DNA from: Shewanella violacea DSS12
GTDB taxonomy: Bacteria; Pseudomonadota; Gammaproteobacteria; Enterobacterales; Shewanellaceae
Direction of reading: 5' to 3'
Length of the DNA stretch: 64,000 nt
Assembly: GCF_000091325.1 (NCBI RefSeq)
Contig: NC_014012.1
Span: 2,338,824-2,402,823 of the forward strand
The position numbers and the translations under genes are program-made. Numbering within the stretch: the stretch's first letter is position 1; each line of letters opens with the position of its first letter. Positions 27,929 to 38,851 of this stretch are shown one piece after another. A model generated the notes under the pieces. The model ran no database searches, was not told the DNA's origin, and worked only from the letters and a program-made list of their open reading frames with translations.

Positions 27929-28206
27929 CAGAGATAAATAAGATGATCGATGACATGCCTCATGTCGTCTATGAGAGACTGGTCAGTGGCGTCGAGCTGG
28001 GAAAGTGGGAAGATGGCACTGTGTTGTCACAAGCCCAGCGTGATTCGACTCTACAGTTGGTGATGCTTTATCAGGCCAGAAGATTAAACCAAACCGACCA
28101 TTTGACGGTTAACTCTGCCGGACAAGTCAATGAATTGTCTAAGTCTCAATTGAAGAAGCAGTTCAAGGGTGAGCCCATCGCTGAATTTAAAGAGAAAGAT
28201 CTATAA
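27925..28206 (+). CDS. yeaC: YeaC family protein (DUF1315)
   Basis: 93 residues matching E. coli YeaC: MPHVVYERLVSGVELGKWEDG followed closely by LSQAQRDSTLQLVMLYQARR and a lysine-rich C-terminus. Cytoplasmic; role unknown to me. Starts inside the stop of the zinc-ribbon gene and ends shortly before a terminator that separates it from the opposed ansA. Confidence 0.85.
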   Translation: MTEINKMIDDMPHVVYERLVSGVELGKWEDGTVLSQAQRDSTLQLVMLYQARRLNQTDHLTVNSAGQVNELSKSQLKKQFKGEPIAEFKEKDL

Positions 28207-28232
28207 TAGATCTGTTACGCATCTCTATTGAG

Positions 28233-28267
28233 AAGGCGAGTAATCAAATAAGAGTTACTCGCCTTTT
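28233..28267. terminator. Terminator after yeaC
   Basis: AAGGCGAGTAA (28233-28243) pairs with TTACTCGCCTT (28255-28265), followed by T residues. Confidence 0.85.
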
Positions 28268-28359
28268 TCTTTATTTTCTGGCTAATATGCGCAGCATATT
28301 ATTCCTAATCTCCCATACTTCAATAAACAATGAGTTTACAGTAAGATTTCAATGGGAGA

Positions 28360-29373
28360 TTAATCTTCGCTTAGCTCGCCAACCAAATCTTTCTGCATAG
28401 CATCTCTCACTTCTGCGGCTGACATAGGCTTAGACAGCAGATAGTGTAGTTTCGCTAAGGCGGCTTCCGTCGTCATGTCCGCACCACTGATCACCCCAGC
28501 TTCTTGCAGGGCATTGCCCGTTGCGTAGCCCGACATATTGACCTTGCCCTGAAGACATTGGGTGAGATTAACTAAGACTATTCCACGTTCACTCGCTTGT
28601 GACAGCACCTTAAGCAGCGCTGGATTCTGGGGCGCATTGCCTACCCCATAGGTAAGCAAGATCAGTGCTTTGACCGGTTGTTGTAAGATGTTCTTTATCA
28701 CATCTGTGGTAATGCCTGGATAGAGTGTCACTACGCCTATGGGCTGAGGACTGATGGTAGCAACTTCCAAAGGCTTATCCGACGGCTCGGCTATTTTGCC
28801 GGCATTCATGCGGATCTTTATGCCCGCCTCAAGCAGTAAAGGAAAGTTAGGCGATGCAAAGGCCCCGAAACCATCGGCATGGGTCTTGGTGGTCCTGTTT
28901 CCTCTAAAGAGCTTGTTATTAAAAAATAAACAGACTTCTGCGACCGGATAATTGGCGGCAATATAGAGAGAGTTCAGCAGGTTGGTTTGACCATCAGATC
29001 TGAGTTGAGCTAGGGGGATCTGAGAACCTGTGACTATGACTGGCTTGGATAGTTCTTGCAGCATGAATGACAAGGCTGAAGCGGTGAAGGCCATGGTATC
29101 TGTGCCATGTAAGATCACGAAGCCATCATACTTGTCGTAGTTCAACTTAATATCATCGGCGATCATCTGCCAATCCGTCGGTGCCATATCCGATGAATCT
29201 ATCAGTGGAGAATACTCCTGAATCACAAATTCGGGCATATCGTCATGGTAGAACTCAGGCATGGCCTTCACACAATCTGTGAGGAAACCTGCCACAGGCG
29301 CGAAGCCATGGGAGGTTTTTTGCATGCCTATGGTACCGCCTGTATAGGCAACATATATGGAACGTTTGGTCAT
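28360..29373 (-). CDS. ansA: L-asparaginase I, cytoplasmic
   Basis: Hydrolyses asparagine to aspartate and ammonia. From the ATG at 29373 the protein has 337 residues, close to the E. coli AnsA 338, and begins MTKRSIYVAYTGGTIGMQ with the nucleophile Thr14. The second active-site loop LHGTDTMAFTASAL and the TNLLNSLYIAA and TTKTHADGFGAF segments fit the type I enzyme. An ATG at 29433 would add 20 non-conserved residues. There is no signal peptide. It follows sppA after a terminator, in the same order as in E. coli. Confidence 0.94.
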   Translation of the reverse strand: MTKRSIYVAYTGGTIGMQKTSHGFAPVAGFLTDCVKAMPEFYHDDMPEFVIQEYSPLIDSSDMAPTDWQMIADDIKLNYDKYDGFVILHGTDTMAFTASALSFMLQELSKPVIVTGSQIPLAQLRSDGQTNLLNSLYIAANYPVAEVCLFFNNKLFRGNRTTKTHADGFGAFASPNFPLLLEAGIKIRMNAGKIAEPSDKPLEVATISPQPIGVVTLYPGITTDVIKNILQQPVKALILLTYGVGNAPQNPALLKVLSQASERGIVLVNLTQCLQGKVNMSGYATGNALQEAGVISGADMTTEAALAKLHYLLSKPMSAAEVRDAMQKDLVGELSED

Positions 29374-29494
29374 TGTTATATTCAGATGGACGCTATTTGG
29401 CTGAAGTATACTTGCTTGGTGGGCTTCACCCAATGGTTTCTGCTATTTAAATTGGTATCTGTGACGGTATCGGTATAGCGATTAAATTAGACAT

Positions 29495-29528
29495 TAAAAA
29501 ACCCGAACAGGCTAGACCTGATCGGGTT
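29495..29528 (-). terminator. Terminator after sppA
   Basis: On the minus strand AACCCGA and TCGGGTT pair, with an inner CAGG/CCTG stem, followed by six T. It lies in the 208-base gap before ansA. Confidence 0.8.
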
Positions 29529-29581
29529 GGTGTTTGTTCCAGAGCCAAGTGTTGAGACTCTTTACTCAGTTCAAACTGAGA

Positions 29582-31423
29582 TTATAGGGTACAGTTATCG
29601 CAAAACAGGTACATGCCGTTAGGGTCGTCGAAGGCGTTGAACTCTTCAACCACTCCTGACCACTGAGTCAAGGCTTGTTCGATAAGTGAAACACCCATGC
29701 TGCTCTGAGGTAAGTAAACGGCAACCGATGAGAACATCTCCTGAATAAAGAACTCTTGTGGAGTCAGCTCATGCTCGATGATCTGACTGTCAAAATCCTC
29801 CAGTCCGGCCATGTCTGCAGCCTTAGCAACAGCATCATCCAGATCGCCTAGCTCATCGATAAGTCCTAGATCCAATGCCTTACGGCCAGACCAAACTCGT
29901 CCTTGGGCTATGTTATCGACTTCTTCCAGACTCATGTTGCGCTCTGTAGCGACCAGTGAGATGAAGTCATGATATCCACGTTCGATATGACGCTGAATCA
30001 CGCTCTTAATTGCAGGGGTTAAGCCCTTAGCCACAGATATTCCTGCCCACTCTGATGTCGCGACACCATCTGTATGTATGCCTAAGCTAGAGAGTGAATC
30101 TTCGAAGGTGGTTATCATACCGAAGATGCCGATTGAACCTGTGAGTGTAGTGGGGGTGGCATAGATGTAGTCAGCACTGGCGGAGATCCAGTATCCACCC
30201 GATGCGGCATAGCTACCCATACTCACGACGACGGGTTTGCCGGCTGTTTTGAGAGCCAGAACTTCTTGACGGATTTGCTCAGATGCAAAAGCACTGCCGC
30301 CTGGGCTGTCTACGCGCAGTACTACAGCCTTAACATTATCATCAAATCTGGCTTTGCGAAGCAGCAAGGAAGTGCTCTCACCGCCAATTTGACCAGCGGG
30401 TTGGTTACCATTGAGTATGGTACCTTTCGCGACGATTATGCCGACGGTATCATCGAGGAACAGATCTGGCTGAGTAGCAATGAGAGACTCATAGTCATAC
30501 AAGCTTATCTGCTTATAGCTGTTGCCCTCAGTAGCTTTACCCACAGTCTCTATCATCTCGAGTCTGAAGGCTTCTGCAGTGGCTAACTCGTCGACCCAAT
30601 GCATATTGATTGCCATAGCTGCCGATTTACCATCGGCCTTATCTAGCTCACTCAGGTAATCTTCTGCACCAAGCACCAAATGCTCGGGCTTGATGTCACG
30701 GTTACTTGACACAGTTGCTGCATAACTGGCCCAGATATCCTTGAGTAAATCAATATTGGCTTCTTTAGCTGCTGGAGACATATCATCACGGATATAGGGC
30801 TCGACTGCTGACTTGAAGGTACCAACACGGAAGATATGGGCATTGATTTTTAGTTTATCTAACGCAGACTTGTAGTACTGACGGTAACGGCTCAAGCCTT
30901 CTAATTCGACACTTCCCTGGGGATTGAGGTAGATGGTGTCGGCGAAGCTGGCTAAGAAGTATTGATTCTGCCCGTAGCTATTGGCTGTGGCCAGTATCGG
31001 CTTACCACTGGCTTTAAAGCGAGTGAGAGCATCACCAATAGATTGCAGCTTGCTTATTCCGGTCCATCTAAGATGACCCATGTCTAATACGATAGATGAA
31101 ATACGCTCATCGGCGGTGGCATTATCGATGGCATTGAGGACATCGGCGAGTAAGATTTCCCCTGAGCCATCATTATTCTTGCCACTTTTCATTGCCTCTT
31201 CGATGGGATCGACCTGACGCTTCTGCTCAACGATAGAACCCGCTAAGTCCAGCACTAAGGCTGAGCCAGATTCAAGCTGGACATCATCATCGACGCTGAT
31301 TGCGACAATGAGCATGGCAAGTAAGCCGAAAAAGAAAAGATTAAGTACCAGCTTTCTAAATCCGTTGATGGTTTTCCAGGTGAACTGAAATATTCTTTTG
31401 ATTAACGAGGGTTTAGCGGACAT
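29582..31423 (-). CDS. sppA: Signal peptide peptidase SppA, 67K type
   Basis: Inner-membrane serine protease that degrades cleaved signal peptides. 613 residues from the ATG at 31423, which follows AAGGAGTGGATA; an ATG six codons upstream lacks such a site. Single membrane anchor about residues 25-45 (LFFFGLLAMLIVAIS). Tandem ClpP-like halves: the general-base Lys is in RVGTFKSAVEP in the first half and the nucleophile Ser in GSYAASGGYW in the second, followed by GSIGIFG. The unusual C-terminal tail MYLFCDNCTL contains two cysteines. Confidence 0.94.
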   Translation of the reverse strand: MSAKPSLIKRIFQFTWKTINGFRKLVLNLFFFGLLAMLIVAISVDDDVQLESGSALVLDLAGSIVEQKRQVDPIEEAMKSGKNNDGSGEILLADVLNAIDNATADERISSIVLDMGHLRWTGISKLQSIGDALTRFKASGKPILATANSYGQNQYFLASFADTIYLNPQGSVELEGLSRYRQYYKSALDKLKINAHIFRVGTFKSAVEPYIRDDMSPAAKEANIDLLKDIWASYAATVSSNRDIKPEHLVLGAEDYLSELDKADGKSAAMAINMHWVDELATAEAFRLEMIETVGKATEGNSYKQISLYDYESLIATQPDLFLDDTVGIIVAKGTILNGNQPAGQIGGESTSLLLRKARFDDNVKAVVLRVDSPGGSAFASEQIRQEVLALKTAGKPVVVSMGSYAASGGYWISASADYIYATPTTLTGSIGIFGMITTFEDSLSSLGIHTDGVATSEWAGISVAKGLTPAIKSVIQRHIERGYHDFISLVATERNMSLEEVDNIAQGRVWSGRKALDLGLIDELGDLDDAVAKAADMAGLEDFDSQIIEHELTPQEFFIQEMFSSVAVYLPQSSMGVSLIEQALTQWSGVVEEFNAFDDPNGMYLFCDNCTL

Positions 31424-31559
31424 TATCCACTCCTTTTTCACTTCAATATCACTATGCTAACTGAAAAAACGCCAATTAGGGTAATTCAATTGTAATGGAG
31501 TCTAATAAATCCCGAGTGGCTCTGGAGTTGAGCTTAAGAGAAACAAGATGTATGCTGAT

Positions 31560-31577
31560 TTAAATCACTTGTTTAAA
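31560..31577. promoter_or_regulatory. PsrA-type operator before fadH
   Basis: TTAAATCACTTGTTTAAA lies 13 bases before the fadH start. It differs at one position from the reverse complement of the site before the acyl-CoA dehydrogenase at 54603-54620. Both fit the PsrA pattern AAAC-N4-GTTT loosely. PsrA represses fatty-acid-degradation genes in Shewanella and Pseudomonas. Confidence 0.65.
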
Positions 31578-31589
31578 AAGGATGTTTGA

Positions 31590-33627
<2,038 letters not shown>

Positions 33628-33629
<2 letters not shown>

Positions 33630-33644
33630 TATCAATCGGTATAA
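33628..33644 (+). repeat. Short dispersed repeat, copy 1
   Basis: AATATCAATCGGTATAA directly after the fadH stop. A related sequence in opposite orientation is at 35406-35424. The copies flank yfaE-nrdB. Confidence 0.45.
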
Positions 33645-33665
33645 TATTTCCAAAAGATAATAATT

Positions 33666-33714
33666 AAGCCTGATCTTATACGCAAATCTTTGCTTATTGA
33701 AATCAGGCTTTTTT
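33666..33714 (+). terminator. Terminator after fadH
   Basis: AAGCCTGAT (33666-33674) and ATCAGGCTT (33702-33710), 27-base loop, followed by T residues. Confidence 0.7.
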
Positions 33715-33730
33715 GTGTCTTACTTATACC

Positions 33731-33881
33731 AGATTAGATTTTAGGACTTGGATTGTTTTTGGATTATCGCTGAGGTCGTTAGACCTAGTCAGCTAATTTT
33801 TATATTGCCATGTGCAGATAGCAGATTAGATTTTTAGGATTTGGTTTGCGGCTGGATTATCTGCGCGGCTGTTATGCCCGG
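33731..33881. repeat. Direct duplication of the yfaE 3' end
   Basis: Positions 33731-33787 and 33823-33881 are imperfect direct repeats (both begin AGATTAGATTTT and share GGATTATC). The second copy is the real yfaE C-terminus; the first, on the minus strand, still reads GLTTSAIIQKQSKS and then a stop, against [15 protein letters not shown] in yfaE. It is a decayed tandem copy of the gene's tail. Confidence 0.6.
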
Positions 33882-34220
33882 GCGGGTCACAACATCACAG
33901 CCTTCAGGTGATAGCTTAAGGTCTAAATCACTGGTTGGGGTGCAACAACAGGGGAGACACTCATCGGCTTTGAGTGTGACTAAGGGCTGGGTATGATAGC
34001 TCACACTGCCGCTGATTATTGTCGTTTTACAGGCACCGCAATAACCATTACGGCACTCTGAGAAAACTTTAACTTTTTTATGCTCCAGTGCAATCAAGAG
34101 GCTAAGGTGCTGCTGATTAAACAGCAGCACAGGCTGGCCATCGAGACTGACAATCGGGGCTTTTTTTAAGATCTTATTAAAGGTCAAAATCTTCAAATTC
34201 ACTTTCATCGATAGAGGCAT
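33834..34220 (-). CDS. yfaE: YfaE, 2Fe-2S ferredoxin for ribonucleotide reductase
   Basis: Maintains the diferric-tyrosyl radical cofactor of NrdB. Plant-type ferredoxin pattern: [14 protein letters not shown] gives the first three cysteines (CxxxxCxxC) and CLPCCC the fourth. E. coli YfaE has 84 residues; here the tail extends about 24 residues beyond CCC and ends PQTKS. The start is uncertain: ATG 34220 has AGGT upstream but overlaps nrdB by 44 bases; ATG 34208 has no clear site. Coupled to nrdB, as in E. coli. Confidence 0.9.
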   Translation of the reverse strand: MPLSMKVNLKILTFNKILKKAPIVSLDGQPVLLFNQQHLSLLIALEHKKVKVFSECRNGYCGACKTTIISGSVSYHTQPLVTLKADECLPCCCTPTSDLDLKLSPEGCDVVTRPGITAAQIIQPQTKS

Positions 34221-35307
34221 CGATTTGACCTACGAGGTAAGAGGAAACCTCTACTTCTTGTGGCGCGACCTGAACCGCATCACTTTCTAACCAGTTCTTC
34301 ATCCAAGGCAGAGGGTTGGTTATCTCGTCATAATGACATGGCAGATTGACCGACTTCATGCGCTCATTGGTAATGTACTCGACATATTGACACAAGATAG
34401 CTTGGTTAAGACCGATCATAGAACCGTCTTTAAACAGGTATTGAGCCCATTCTTTCTCTTGTTCAGCGGCTTTGACGAAAATGTCATAAGCTAGCTGCTC
34501 ACACTCTTTAGCTATCTCACCCATTTCAGGGTCATCAGCACCGGCTCGCATTATCTTAAGAATATGTTGCGTGCTGTTAAGGTGCAGCGCCTCATCACGA
34601 GCGATAAGGCGGATAATCTTAGCGTTGCCCTCCATGACATTGCGTTCGGCGAATGCAAAAGAGCAGGCGAAGCTGACATAGAAACGAATCGCTTCTAATA
34701 CGTTGACTGACACCATACACAGATAGAGCGACTTCTTGATAGTACGCTGTGTCACCAAGAGCTCTTTACCATTTATGATATGCGTGCCTTCACCGTGTAA
34801 GTGGAAGGCTTGAGTAAGCAAGATTAAATCATCATAGTACTGGGCAATATCGGTGGCACGCTTCAAAATCTCTTCATTTTCAACTATGTCGTCAAAAATG
34901 ATAGAAGGGTCGTTGACGATATTACGTATGATATGGGTGTAAGAGCGTGAGTGTATTGTTTCAGAGAAAGACCAAGTTTCAATCCAGGTCTCGAGTTCAG
35001 GTAGCGATACCAAAGGCAAGAATGCCACATTAGGTGAGCGGCCCTGAATCGAGTCGAGCAAGGTTTGATATTTCAGGTTGGAGATGAAAATATGTTTTTC
35101 ATGATCTGGAAGTGCGGCGTAATCAATTTTATCTTTACTGACATCAACTTCCTCAGGACGCCAGAAAAAAGACAGCTGTTTTTCAATTAGCTTTTCAAAC
35201 ACTTCATATTTTTGTACGTCATAACGGGCTACGTTGACGGACTGCCCCATGAACATAGGTTCAAGGCGAGCATTATTGGGTGTTTGACAAAATGTAGAAT
35301 AGGCCAT
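34177..35307 (-). CDS. nrdB: Ribonucleoside-diphosphate reductase class Ia, beta subunit
   Basis: Carries the diiron-tyrosyl radical that starts catalysis by NrdA. 376 residues, E. coli length. Metal ligands in [16 protein letters not shown] (which also holds the radical Tyr), [13 protein letters not shown] and related helices are in place, as is the C-terminal tail [10 protein letters not shown] that docks into NrdA. Between nrdA and nrdB (112 bases) there is a strong small hairpin close to the start. GGAAGAAAAC precedes the ATG. Confidence 0.96.
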   Translation of the reverse strand: MAYSTFCQTPNNARLEPMFMGQSVNVARYDVQKYEVFEKLIEKQLSFFWRPEEVDVSKDKIDYAALPDHEKHIFISNLKYQTLLDSIQGRSPNVAFLPLVSLPELETWIETWSFSETIHSRSYTHIIRNIVNDPSIIFDDIVENEEILKRATDIAQYYDDLILLTQAFHLHGEGTHIINGKELLVTQRTIKKSLYLCMVSVNVLEAIRFYVSFACSFAFAERNVMEGNAKIIRLIARDEALHLNSTQHILKIMRAGADDPEMGEIAKECEQLAYDIFVKAAEQEKEWAQYLFKDGSMIGLNQAILCQYVEYITNERMKSVNLPCHYDEITNPLPWMKNWLESDAVQVAPQEVEVSSYLVGQIDASIDESEFEDFDL

Positions 35308-35323
35308 GTTTTCTTCCAGAATA

Positions 35324-35342
35324 TAGGGGCATCATGCCCCTA
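35324..35342 (-). promoter_or_regulatory. Perfect hairpin in the nrdB leader
   Basis: TAGGGGCAT and ATGCCCCTA pair around a single central base, 17 bases before the nrdB ATG and immediately before its ribosome-binding site. No T run follows, so it is not a terminator. It may affect stability or translation of nrdB. Confidence 0.5.
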
Positions 35343-35405
35343 ATAAATTTAATAATGGACTCAATCATTAAATGTTGAATCCAGATCTTAATCACTGCTA
35401 CGTGT

Positions 35406-35424
35406 TATACCGATTGGTATTATA
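35406..35424 (-). repeat. Short dispersed repeat, copy 2, overlapping the nrdA stop
   Basis: On the minus strand TATAATACCAATCGGTATA, related to copy 1 after fadH. The nrdA stop codon TAA (35420-35422) is part of it. Confidence 0.45.
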
Positions 35425-37708
35425 TCTTACACGCGCCGCCTTCACAGCCTTCGTCTTCTTCCTCTACGCTGATGATGCTATCGAGTTGATCCGACGCACC
35501 ATCACGAGTGTTGTGATAATAGAGGGTCTTAAGACCGAGTTTGTAGGCATTCAACAGGTCTTTTAATAACACCTGCATGGGGACCTTATTACCTTCGAAT
35601 CGACTCGGGTCATAGTTAGTGTTTGCCGAGATAGCTTGATCGACAAACTTCTGCATCAAGCCAACAAGCTGTATATACCCATCATTGTTGGGCATTTGCC
35701 AGAGTAGCTCATAGCTATGCTGGTACTTCTCGAAGTCCGGCACCACTTGCTTTAGCTGTCCATCTTTGCTCGACTTAACACTGATGAGTCCACGTGGTGG
35801 CTCGATACCATTAGTCGCGTTTGAGATCTGCGATGATGTTTCTGATGGCATAAGCGCAGATAGGGTTGAGTTACGCAGTCCGTGTTTAACGATATCCTGA
35901 CGCAGTGTTTCCCAATCCATATGCAGTGGCTCATCACATATTTTATCCAGAGAACGCTTGTAAGTATCGATGGGCAATACACCCTTCGAATAGGTTGTTT
36001 CATGGAATAAGGGGCAAGGGCCTTTCTCTTTAGCCAAATTCATTGAAGCCTTGAGTAAGTAGTACTGTATGGCTTCGAATGTTTTATGGGTGATGTTATT
36101 AGCCGAACCATCTGAGTAGCGTACACCTTCTTTCGCCAAGTAATTAGCGAAGTTAATCACGCCTATGCCTAAGGTACGACGGTTCATCGAAGACTGACGC
36201 GCGGCTATGATTGGATAGTCTTGATAATCGAGTAAGTTATCTAATGCTCTTACTGCCAGATCTGCTAAGGGTTCAAGTTCCGATAGGTCTTTGATCTTAC
36301 CTAAGTTTAAGGCTGACAGGGTACAAAGTGCAATTTCGCCATCTGGGTCATTGATGTTATTGAGTGGCTTAGTCGGTAGTGCAATTTCAAGACATAGGTT
36401 TGACTGTCTGATCGGTGCAACCTTGCTGTCAAAAGGACTGTGCGTATTACAATGGTCCACATTTTGAATATAGATACGGCCAGTAGAGGCGCGTTCCTGC
36501 ATCATCAATGAGAATAGCTCTGTCGCTTTAATCTGTGTCTTACGCACCGAGTTATCGGCTTCATACTGAAGGTAGAGACGTTCAAATTCGTCTTGGTCTT
36601 CAAAAAAGGCATCATAAAGCCCAGGCACATCCGATGGGCTAAACAAGCTGATCATGCCGCCTTTAATCAAGCGCTGATACATGAGTTTGTTTAACTGTAC
36701 ACCGTAATCAAGGTGACGGACGCGGTTGTCTTCAACACCTCGGTTGTTCTTCAATACCAGCAGAGATTCGACTTCAAGATGCCAGAGAGGGTAGAACAAG
36801 GTTGCAGCGCCACCGCGAACTCCGCCTTGTGAGCAAGACTTAACAGCGGTCTGGAAATACTTAAAGAAAGGCAGACAACCAGTATGGAATGCCTCACCGC
36901 CGCGAATAGGGCTACCTAGAGCGCGAATTCGGCCTGCATTGACACCTATACCTGCGCGCTGACTAACGTATTTAACGATAGAAGAGGCCGTCGCATTGAT
37001 GGAATCTAGGCTATCGTCACATTCAATCAGTACACATGAACTGAACTGGCGAGTGGGAGTACGCACTCCCGCCATGATAGGTGTTGGCAGTGAGATCTTA
37101 AAAGTGGAGACCGCATCGTAGAAACGCTTAATGTAACTAAGGCGAGTCTCTTGGGGATATTTTGCGAACAAACAGGCGGCAACCAAGATATAAAGGAACT
37201 GTGCACTCTCGTATATCTCGTGGGTGACACGGTTTTGAACCAGGTACTTACCTTCCAGCTGTTTGACTGCCGCATAGGAGAAATCCATATCGCGCCAGTG
37301 ATCCACATAGCCGTCTAAGATATCGAGTTCTTCGCGGCTAAAATCTTCAAGAATATGTTGGTCATATTTACCTGACTCGACCAGTTTTACAACATGATCA
37401 TAGAGTTTAGGTGGTTCAAACTGACCGAATGCCTTCTTTCTCAAATGAAAGACAGCTAAGCGAGCCGAAAGGAATTGGTAATCAGGTGCTTCAGGTGAAA
37501 TTAGATCGGCAGCGGCCTTAATAATTGTCTCATGAATAGCTTCAGTAGGAATACCATCGAAAAATTGCAGGTGTGATCTGAGCTCTACTTCTGATACCGA
37601 GACGTTTTTAAGATCTTTGGCTGCCCATGTGATCACGCGGTGGATTTTTTCTAGGTCGATGGTCTCGCGCTCGCCACTACGTTTGGTGACTTTCATATTG
37701 CAATTCAT
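35420..37708 (-). CDS. nrdA: Ribonucleoside-diphosphate reductase class Ia, alpha subunit
   Basis: Catalytic subunit that reduces ribonucleoside diphosphates. 762 residues. N-terminal ATP-cone (KVTKRSGERETIDLEKIHRV), active-site cysteine in FSSCVLIECDDSLDSINAT, NLCLEIALPT (Asn, Cys, Glu), LCTLSALNLG (second redox Cys) and the C-terminal shuttle pair CEGGACKI. Overall class Ia, allosterically regulated by ATP/dATP through the cone. It heads the minus-strand nrdA-nrdB-yfaE operon. NrdR- and DnaA-type sites lie upstream. Confidence 0.97.
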   Translation of the reverse strand: MNCNMKVTKRSGERETIDLEKIHRVITWAAKDLKNVSVSEVELRSHLQFFDGIPTEAIHETIIKAAADLISPEAPDYQFLSARLAVFHLRKKAFGQFEPPKLYDHVVKLVESGKYDQHILEDFSREELDILDGYVDHWRDMDFSYAAVKQLEGKYLVQNRVTHEIYESAQFLYILVAACLFAKYPQETRLSYIKRFYDAVSTFKISLPTPIMAGVRTPTRQFSSCVLIECDDSLDSINATASSIVKYVSQRAGIGVNAGRIRALGSPIRGGEAFHTGCLPFFKYFQTAVKSCSQGGVRGGAATLFYPLWHLEVESLLVLKNNRGVEDNRVRHLDYGVQLNKLMYQRLIKGGMISLFSPSDVPGLYDAFFEDQDEFERLYLQYEADNSVRKTQIKATELFSLMMQERASTGRIYIQNVDHCNTHSPFDSKVAPIRQSNLCLEIALPTKPLNNINDPDGEIALCTLSALNLGKIKDLSELEPLADLAVRALDNLLDYQDYPIIAARQSSMNRRTLGIGVINFANYLAKEGVRYSDGSANNITHKTFEAIQYYLLKASMNLAKEKGPCPLFHETTYSKGVLPIDTYKRSLDKICDEPLHMDWETLRQDIVKHGLRNSTLSALMPSETSSQISNATNGIEPPRGLISVKSSKDGQLKQVVPDFEKYQHSYELLWQMPNNDGYIQLVGLMQKFVDQAISANTNYDPSRFEGNKVPMQVLLKDLLNAYKLGLKTLYYHNTRDGASDQLDSIISVEEEDEGCEGGACKI

Positions 37709-37855
37709 TACTGATAGGCCTTGATAATAATTTTTGAGAATGAGGGGTTAAACTCTTTCTGCGATTCCCTGTATAACAACCAATTTAAAACACCCTAATT
37801 GGTACCTTCCTTGACGATTCACAAGTTTTGCCTTGTGTCTCTGTTTGTTACTTAC

Positions 37856-37900
37856 ACACCATATATAGTGTTTTTAAATTTCTTAGGTACAAGATAGTGT
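37856..37900. promoter_or_regulatory. NrdR box pair upstream of nrdA
   Basis: ACACCATATATAGTGT (37856-37871) matches the NrdR consensus acaCwAtATaTwGtgt at all but one position. AGGTACAAGATAGTGT (37885-37900) matches at 10 of 16 and lies 29 bases further, near the usual three helical turns. NrdR represses ribonucleotide-reductase operons. 148-192 bases upstream of the nrdA start. Confidence 0.75.
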
Positions 37901-37951
37901 CGTTTACGTGATTTTGCAAGTCCCAATTATTCCAATAAGCTGTGGTCATCT

Positions 37952-37960
37952 TGTGGATAA
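37952..37960. promoter_or_regulatory. DnaA box upstream of nrdA
   Basis: TGTGGATAA is the exact reverse complement of the strong DnaA box TTATCCACA. In E. coli, DnaA binds upstream of nrdA and couples its expression to replication. The rest of the 37709-38167 gap shows no gene. Confidence 0.65.
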
Positions 37961-38167
37961 CTTGAGGGTAAGCTTGATGGTAATATTGAGGGTTAGTATA
38001 GGCTAACCTTTGAGGTCGGAATTTATTAGCTTTATCCCTGAAAAATGAAATATTGAACGGACTCTCCAAGATCAAAAGATCCCAAAATAAATTGGTGATC
38101 TTTTAGATCTCGTCAGCCTTTGGTGAACATTATACGAGCAATATATACTTGCCGGTCACTGTCAGTG

Positions 38168-38851
38168 TTAACTGAGAAACTTAAGTACATCACCAGGTGT
38201 GTTGAACTGATAATCACTTGGCCAATCTTCAGGCGTGTCAGCGTCACTTATATAGCCCCATAACGCGATACCACCAAGCATTCCCGATGCGTGTGCCGCC
38301 ACAAGATCTCGTTTGGCATCGCCAAGGTAGAGGATCTCTTGGCACTTGCATTTAATCTGCTGTGAGGCGAGCAGCATGGGCGCCGTATGAGGTTTAGCGT
38401 AAAGTGTGCTGTCACCACTGATCACAGTTTTCATGGATTGGGTCAAATCTAGCGCTGCAATCAAGGGCCGGGTGTATCTAGCTGGCTTGTTGGTCACTAT
38501 GCCAAAAGGGATGCCTTGAGCATTGAGATGACTGAGTAGCTCAGGCATACCGGCAAATAAATGGCAAAACTTACCGTTTACCTCTGAATAAAAGTTCAGT
38601 AGTAACTGCTGCGCCTTCAGATGAACCTCTTCAGAGGCGTCAGGTAAGGCGGCGACAGCCATTGCCAAACTGCCATCTGAAGCAATATGGCGCATCGCTT
38701 CGAGGGATACTCGAGGGTAACCTAGCTCGGATAAGCTCATATTCAACGCCCCTACCAGATCTGGGGCGGTATCGGCAAGCGTCCCGTCAAGATCGAATAA
38801 CACTGCTTTTATGTTGATTTTATTAGCCGTATCGAATGCCTGTGTCATCAA
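38168..38851 (-). CDS. HAD-family phosphatase next to ubiG
   Basis: 227 residues. HAD motifs: nucleophile [11 protein letters not shown] (about 18-28), motif II VTNKPAR, Lys in YAKPHTAPM, and motif [14 protein letters not shown]. This subfamily includes phosphoglycolate phosphatase (Gph) and MupP (N-acetylmuramate 6-phosphate phosphatase); the neighbourhood after ubiG is the one in which mupP is found in Pseudomonas, but sequence alone does not decide. The start overlaps the ubiG stop by four bases (ATGA), so the two are co-translated. Confidence 0.85.
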   Translation of the reverse strand: MMTQAFDTANKINIKAVLFDLDGTLADTAPDLVGALNMSLSELGYPRVSLEAMRHIASDGSLAMAVAALPDASEEVHLKAQQLLLNFYSEVNGKFCHLFAGMPELLSHLNAQGIPFGIVTNKPARYTRPLIAALDLTQSMKTVISGDSTLYAKPHTAPMLLASQQIKCKCQEILYLGDAKRDLVAAHASGMLGGIALWGYISDADTPEDWPSDYQFNTPGDVLKFLS

